From Neokomagataea thailandica NBRC 106555 (GTDB lineage: Bacteria; Pseudomonadota; Alphaproteobacteria; Acetobacterales; Acetobacteraceae), in assembly GCF_001598495.1 (NCBI RefSeq), contig NZ_BCZB01000001.1:124001-188000 (forward strand): DNA of 64,000 nt. Direction: 5' to 3'. The notes under the pieces are model-generated. The model searched no databases and was not told the DNA's origin. It saw nothing but the letters and a program-made list of their open reading frames with translations. Positions 60,416-64,000 of this stretch are shown here, piece by piece (the first letter of the stretch is position 1; each line of letters begins with the position of its first letter). Both the position numbers and the translations under genes were made by a program.

Positions 60416-61767
60416 TGTTTTCTAAAATCCTCATCGCCAATCGCGGCGAAATCGCATTGCGCATTCTCCGGGCCTGCCGTGAGATGGGCATTAAAACCGT
60501 TGCTGTGCATTCAACTGCTGATGCGGACGCCATGCATGTGCGCTTGGCCGATGAGGCTGTGTGCATTGGTCCACCAAGTGCGCGTGATTCGTACCTGAAT
60601 GTTGCAGCGATTTTGTCTGCAGCAACGATTACTGGGGCGGAAGCGATTCATCCGGGTTACGGGTTCTTGTCTGAGAACGCGTCTTTTGCGGAAACGGTCG
60701 AAGAGCACGGTCTTGCCTTTATCGGTCCAACGGGTGAGCACATCCGTATGATGGGCGATAAGATCACGGCAAAAACGACGATGCGCGCGCTCGGCGTGCC
60801 GTTGGTGCCGGGGTCTGATGGTGGTTTGGCTAGTCTTGCGGAAGCGCGGGAAGTGGCTGAGCGGGTTGGGTACCCTGTTCTCATTAAGGCTGCTGCTGGC
60901 GGCGGTGGGCGCGGCATGAAGGTTGCGCACACAGCCGATGAGATTGAGGAAGCTTGGAGCGTTGCGCGGACAGAAGCACGTGCGGCTTTTGGTAATGATG
61001 AAGTCTATCTGGAAAAATATCTGGATCGTCCGCGTCATATCGAGCTTCAGATTCTGGCTGATGCGCATGGGAATGTGGTGCATCTCGGGGAGCGTGACTG
61101 CTCTTTGCAGCGCCGTCACCAAAAGCTGTTGGAAGAAGCAGGTTCACCAGCTCTGACGGCAGAAGAACGTGATGCTATCGGCCGCACGACGACGGATGCG
61201 CTCGCGAAGATGGGCTATCGTAATGCAGGGACGCTTGAGTTCTTGTACCAAGATGGTCAGTTCTGTTTCATTGAGATGAATACGCGTCTTCAGGTTGAGC
61301 ACCCCGTGACAGAAATGGTCTGTGGTGTGGACTTGGTGCGTGAGCAAATTCGTATCGCTGCGGGCGAGAAGCTCGGTTATGAGCAGTCGGACATTACGTT
61401 CTCTGGTCATGCGATTGAGTGCCGTATTAATGCAGAAAACCCGGAAACCTTCGCGCCGAGCCCCGGTACGATTAAGGTTTTTCATGCACCGGGCGGCCTT
61501 GGTGTGCGCATGGATAGTGCGATTTATGCGGGCTATCGTATTCCGCCATATTACGACAGCATGATTGCCAAGTTGATTGTTCATGCACCGACACGTGCAG
61601 AAGCAATCGCGCGTATGCAGCGTGCGTTGGATGAATGCGTTGTGGAGGGGGTTCAGACCGTGATCCCGCTGCACCGTAAGATTTTGGCAGATGCTCAATT
61701 CCAGAAGGGTGATTATACGATTCACTGGCTGGAAAAGTTTGTGGCGGCGCAAACGCCACAAGGTTGA
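60415..61767 (+). CDS. accC: acetyl-CoA carboxylase biotin carboxylase subunit
   Basis: 450 aa, the standard length. ATP-grasp fold with [51 protein letters not shown] (ATP loop), the [17 protein letters not shown] segment and [16 protein letters not shown]. It carboxylates biotin on AccB with bicarbonate and ATP, first half of malonyl-CoA synthesis. The one-base overlap with accB implies coupled expression. Confidence 0.97.
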   Translation: MFSKILIANRGEIALRILRACREMGIKTVAVHSTADADAMHVRLADEAVCIGPPSARDSYLNVAAILSAATITGAEAIHPGYGFLSENASFAETVEEHGLAFIGPTGEHIRMMGDKITAKTTMRALGVPLVPGSDGGLASLAEAREVAERVGYPVLIKAAAGGGGRGMKVAHTADEIEEAWSVARTEARAAFGNDEVYLEKYLDRPRHIELQILADAHGNVVHLGERDCSLQRRHQKLLEEAGSPALTAEERDAIGRTTTDALAKMGYRNAGTLEFLYQDGQFCFIEMNTRLQVEHPVTEMVCGVDLVREQIRIAAGEKLGYEQSDITFSGHAIECRINAENPETFAPSPGTIKVFHAPGGLGVRMDSAIYAGYRIPPYYDSMIAKLIVHAPTRAEAIARMQRALDECVVEGVQTVIPLHRKILADAQFQKGDYTIHWLEKFVAAQTPQG

Positions 61768-61791
61768 TGCTTTAAAGTAGAGGAAAACGCT

Positions 61792-62361
61792 GTGCGTTAC
61801 GCGGAAACACTGGCTCTCGATATTCGTCCTGGTCTTGTCTCCCGCGTTGCGGCAGCGTTGGAAAACAGCAGTGGGGTTGGTCTTTGGGTGACAGAGACCG
61901 GCCCGCTGAACCGGATTATGGTGCTACGTTTTGCGGAGTCTCTTGAGCAACTGCGTGATGCACGGCAGGCTTTTTTGGCGCATGTACCGCGAGATGTGTT
62001 GGTCCGAGAAGAAGCGACGTCTTGGCGTGTGGTAACGCCAGTTTTAGAGCCTGGGGCGTATGGTTCTCTTTATGAATGGCGTTGCTACGAAGCCCATCCA
62101 GATAAAATGAACGGAGTGGTTGAGTTGTTCAATCACGCCTTGGTCGCGCGAGAAACGCTGTCCCCTTTATGTTGTGCTTTGGTGTCCTTAGAAGGTACGC
62201 CGCGTTTTGCACATTTATGGCCGTATAAAGATGCACAGTCGCGGAGTACTATTCGTGCTGAAGCGTTAAAAACTGGCAAATGGCCACCGGCGATTGCGCC
62301 GCTTTTGGTGCGGATGGAGAATGCGCTTTTGTCGCCTTTGCCGGCATCAGCGTGGTACTGA
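61792..62361 (+). CDS. NIPSNAP family protein
   Basis: 189 aa from GTG 61792 with GAGGA about seven bases upstream. A ferredoxin-like dimeric alpha/beta-barrel pattern occurs twice: RYAETLALDIRPG...ITETGPLNRIMVLRFAESLEQ and YEWRCYEAHPDKMNGVVELF...FAHLWPYKDAQSRSTIRAE. These are typical NIPSNAP repeats. Function in bacteria is unknown; it follows accC by 24 bases, so a loose link with that operon is possible. Confidence 0.85.
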   Translation: MRYAETLALDIRPGLVSRVAAALENSSGVGLWVTETGPLNRIMVLRFAESLEQLRDARQAFLAHVPRDVLVREEATSWRVVTPVLEPGAYGSLYEWRCYEAHPDKMNGVVELFNHALVARETLSPLCCALVSLEGTPRFAHLWPYKDAQSRSTIRAEALKTGKWPPAIAPLLVRMENALLSPLPASAWY

Positions 62362-62381
62362 TAAACAATTCGTGAATGTTT

Positions 62382-62402
62382 GCCATGAAGAAAAATCATG
62401 GC
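62382..62402 (+). terminator. small hairpin after the NIPSNAP gene
   Basis: GCCATGA (62382-62388) and TCATGGC (62396-62402) form a 7-bp stem around AGAAAAA; no T-tract follows. It may end the aroQ-accBC-NIPSNAP transcript. Confidence 0.45.
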
Positions 62403-62641
62403 GTCATTATGATATGCGGGAAGGAAATAAATCGTTTCTCTAGCTATACTGTCGCAAAATTAAGATAAAAAAATCTCTTCCTGTAAGAAATAGTATTATT
62501 CCAGTGCTCTTTAATTGGTCATAGGATGGTTGCCGATCTCGCCGCTATTCCGTATGAAAGGGCTCCCATCACGATGCTGTGACTGGCGACGGAAAAGGTC
62601 TTTCGTTTGCTGGTTGTGGCAGACGAGTAGCGAGAGTTCCC
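62403..62641. other. intergenic region upstream of edd
   Basis: No gene is supported; the open frame at 62515-62736 has no ribosome-binding site. The first half is AT-rich and includes TATACT near 62443, a possible -10 box, but no matching -35 is seen. Confidence 0.4.
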
Positions 62642-64000
62642 ATGTCTCTGAATTCCGTCTTAGAGAGCGTAACAGCCCGGATCATCGATCGATCGAAGAT
62701 TTCGCGTCGACGTTACCTCGCTTTGATGGAGCGTAACCGAGAGAAGGGCGTTTCGCGGCCACGTTTGGCTTGTGGTAACCTCGCACACGCTATTGCGGCA
62801 TCAGAAGGCGATAAGCCGAGTCTGATGCAAACGCGCACGAATAATATCGGCATCATCTCTACCTATAACGATATGCTGTCGGCGCATCAGCCTTACGGGC
62901 GTTATCCAGAGCAGATTAAGTTGTTTGCGCGTGAGGTCGGGGCGACGGCTCAGGTGGCCGGTTGTGCTCCTGCGATGTGTGACGGCGTGACGCAAGGGCA
63001 GGAGGGCATGGAGCTTTCTCTGTTCTCCCGTGATGTGATTGCGATGTCCACGGCGGTTGGACTGAGCCATGGTATGTTTGAAAGCGTGGCCCTTCTTGGT
63101 ATTTGCGATAAGATTGTTCCCGGCCTGTTGATGGGCGCGTTGCGCTTTGGTCATTTGCCGACGATGTTGATCCCTGCTGGGCCTATGACGTCAGGTCTTC
63201 CGAACAAAGAGAAGGTGCGTATTCGCCAGCTTTACGTGCAGGGTAAGGTTGGGACAGATGCACTGATGGAAGCAGAGAATGCTTCGTATCATAGCGCTGG
63301 GACATGTACGTTCTACGGCACGGCGAATACGAACCAGATGATGGTTGAGATTATGGGTCTCATGATGCCGGACTCAGCCTTTATTAACCCACATACAAAG
63401 CTGCGTCAGGCGATGACGCGTGCGAGTATTCATCGTTTGTCTGAGATCAGCATGAACGGGAACGATGCCCGCCCGTTGGCAGAATGTGTCGATGAACGTG
63501 CTCTTGTGAATGCGGCTGTTGGTTTGTTGGCGACAGGTGGCTCTACGAACCATACGATCCATCTTCCGGCGATTGCACGTGCTGCGGGCATTATCATGAA
63601 CTGGGAAGATCTGAGTGATCTCTCCAAAGTCGTGCCGTTGATGACGCGTGTGTATCCATCTGGTTCTGAAGATGTGAACGGTTTTAATCGTGTTGGTGGT
63701 ATGCCCACGGTGATTGCGGAACTGTCTCGTGCAGGGCTGTTGCATCAAGATATTATGACTGTTTCCCGCAATGGTTTTGCTGATTATGCGCAGCGTGCGA
63801 CGCTAGAGGAAGGCGAGTTGGCGTATGTGCCAGCAGAGCCATCTTCTGATCGTGATGTTCTACGAGATGTGGCAGAGCCATTCTTGCCGGATGGCGGCAT
63901 TAAGCTCATGAGCGGTAATGTTGGGCGCTGCATCTATAAGAGCGGTGCGATTGCAAAAGAGCATTTGACGGTGGAAGCACCAGCACGTGTGTTCCATGAC
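62642..64000 (+). CDS. edd: phosphogluconate dehydratase, 5' part (runs off the window)
   Basis: 453 codons are visible from ATG 62642, and the frame stays open to the end of the window. Sequence begins [19 protein letters not shown] and contains the ILVD/EDD signatures [39 protein letters not shown] and [19 protein letters not shown], whose cysteines hold the [4Fe-4S] cluster; [19 protein letters not shown] is also typical. It dehydrates 6-phosphogluconate to KDPG in the Entner-Doudoroff pathway. The first 60 bases carry a small repeat (ATCGATCGATCGA). Only a weak ribosome-binding site (GCGAGAG) precedes the ATG. eda would be expected downstream. Confidence 0.95.
   Translation, partial: MSLNSVLESVTARIIDRSKISRRRYLALMERNREKGVSRPRLACGNLAHAIAASEGDKPSLMQTRTNNIGIISTYNDMLSAHQPYGRYPEQIKLFAREVGATAQVAGCAPAMCDGVTQGQEGMELSLFSRDVIAMSTAVGLSHGMFESVALLGICDKIVPGLLMGALRFGHLPTMLIPAGPMTSGLPNKEKVRIRQLYVQGKVGTDALMEAENASYHSAGTCTFYGTANTNQMMVEIMGLMMPDSAFINPHTKLRQAMTRASIHRLSEISMNGNDARPLAECVDERALVNAAVGLLATGGSTNHTIHLPAIARAAGIIMNWEDLSDLSKVVPLMTRVYPSGSEDVNGFNRVGGMPTVIAELSRAGLLHQDIMTVSRNGFADYAQRATLEEGELAYVPAEPSSDRDVLRDVAEPFLPDGGIKLMSGNVGRCIYKSGAIAKEHLTVEAPARVFHD

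Noticed and set aside
62642-62720. ATCGATCGATCGA repeat at the edd start as a regulatory site
   Set aside because: It is inside the coding sequence and encodes normal Edd residues; no other sign of a binding site.

Overview
The window looks like chromosome of an acetic acid bacterium (Acetobacteraceae, Alphaproteobacteria). This is inferred from gene content and protein character: cytochrome bo3 ubiquinol oxidase genes, Entner-Doudoroff phosphogluconate dehydratase, a SUV3-type helicase next to an S4-domain protein and a 7Fe ferredoxin, HdaA beside ppk-ppx, and a transporter-less PTS (HprK, RapZ, EIIA, HPr, EI) beside a ChvG/ChvI-type two-component system. No rRNA, tRNA, CRISPR array, insertion sequence or prophage was recognised. 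Genes are densely packed, with many ATGA or TAATG overlaps.

Layout. 1-1.1 kb: end of the cyo operon (cyoB tail, cyoC, cyoD). 1.2-6 kb: ferredoxin, S4 protein and helicase on the minus strand, then a leucyl aminopeptidase on the plus strand. 6.3-14.2 kb: a MarR regulator, a surface-glycan module (polyprenol-phosphate sugar-1-phosphate transferase, membrane-bound nucleotide-sugar dehydratase, DegT aminotransferase and an unknown membrane-anchored protein), a MerR regulator, an AI-2E-family transporter, a TfoX-like protein and a frameshifted VOC gene. 14.2-23 kb: ABC-F ATPase, ndk, two polytopic membrane proteins, a DJ-1/PfpI protein, purM-purN and divergent hdaA. 23-32 kb: ppk-ppx, a secreted cyclophilin, a pair of probably exported proteins (NADP-binding and cupin), azlCD and a Gfo/Idh/MocA oxidoreductase. 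32-43 kb: a DUF4175 protein, lysA, cdd, three glycosyltransferases, infC and thrS. 43-51.4 kb: grpE, then chvI-chvG, a RidA-like gene, hprK, rapZ, EIIA, HPr and EI. 51.4-58.7 kb: ilvE, a mannose-1-phosphate guanylyltransferase, a degenerate MoeA homologue, an unknown gene behind a Fur-like box, ornithine decarboxylase with a long structured leader, and a YihY/BrkB membrane protein. 58.7-64 kb: rlpA, aroQ-accB-accC, a NIPSNAP protein and the 5' part of edd.

How the genes fit together. Most are housekeeping: respiration, purine, lysine, aromatic and fatty-acid biosynthesis, translation, polyphosphate. Two themes recur. One is cell-surface glycan assembly, with genes scattered in at least five places (6.8-11.4, 16.7-20.5, 36.8-38.2, 41-43 and 52.6-54 kb). 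The other is carbon and nitrogen regulation through a phosphorelay with no sugar permease, next to an envelope-stress two-component system. Points that deserve a second look are the apparent AUA start of infC, the structured ODC leader, an unassigned long hairpin at 18.2 kb, strong gene-end hairpins without U-tracts, the MoeA homologue with altered motifs, the frameshifted VOC gene and the AT-rich glycosyltransferase with an added C-terminal domain. Start codons were chosen by eye from ribosome-binding sites and family lengths. Family assignments come from recognised motifs, not from database searches.
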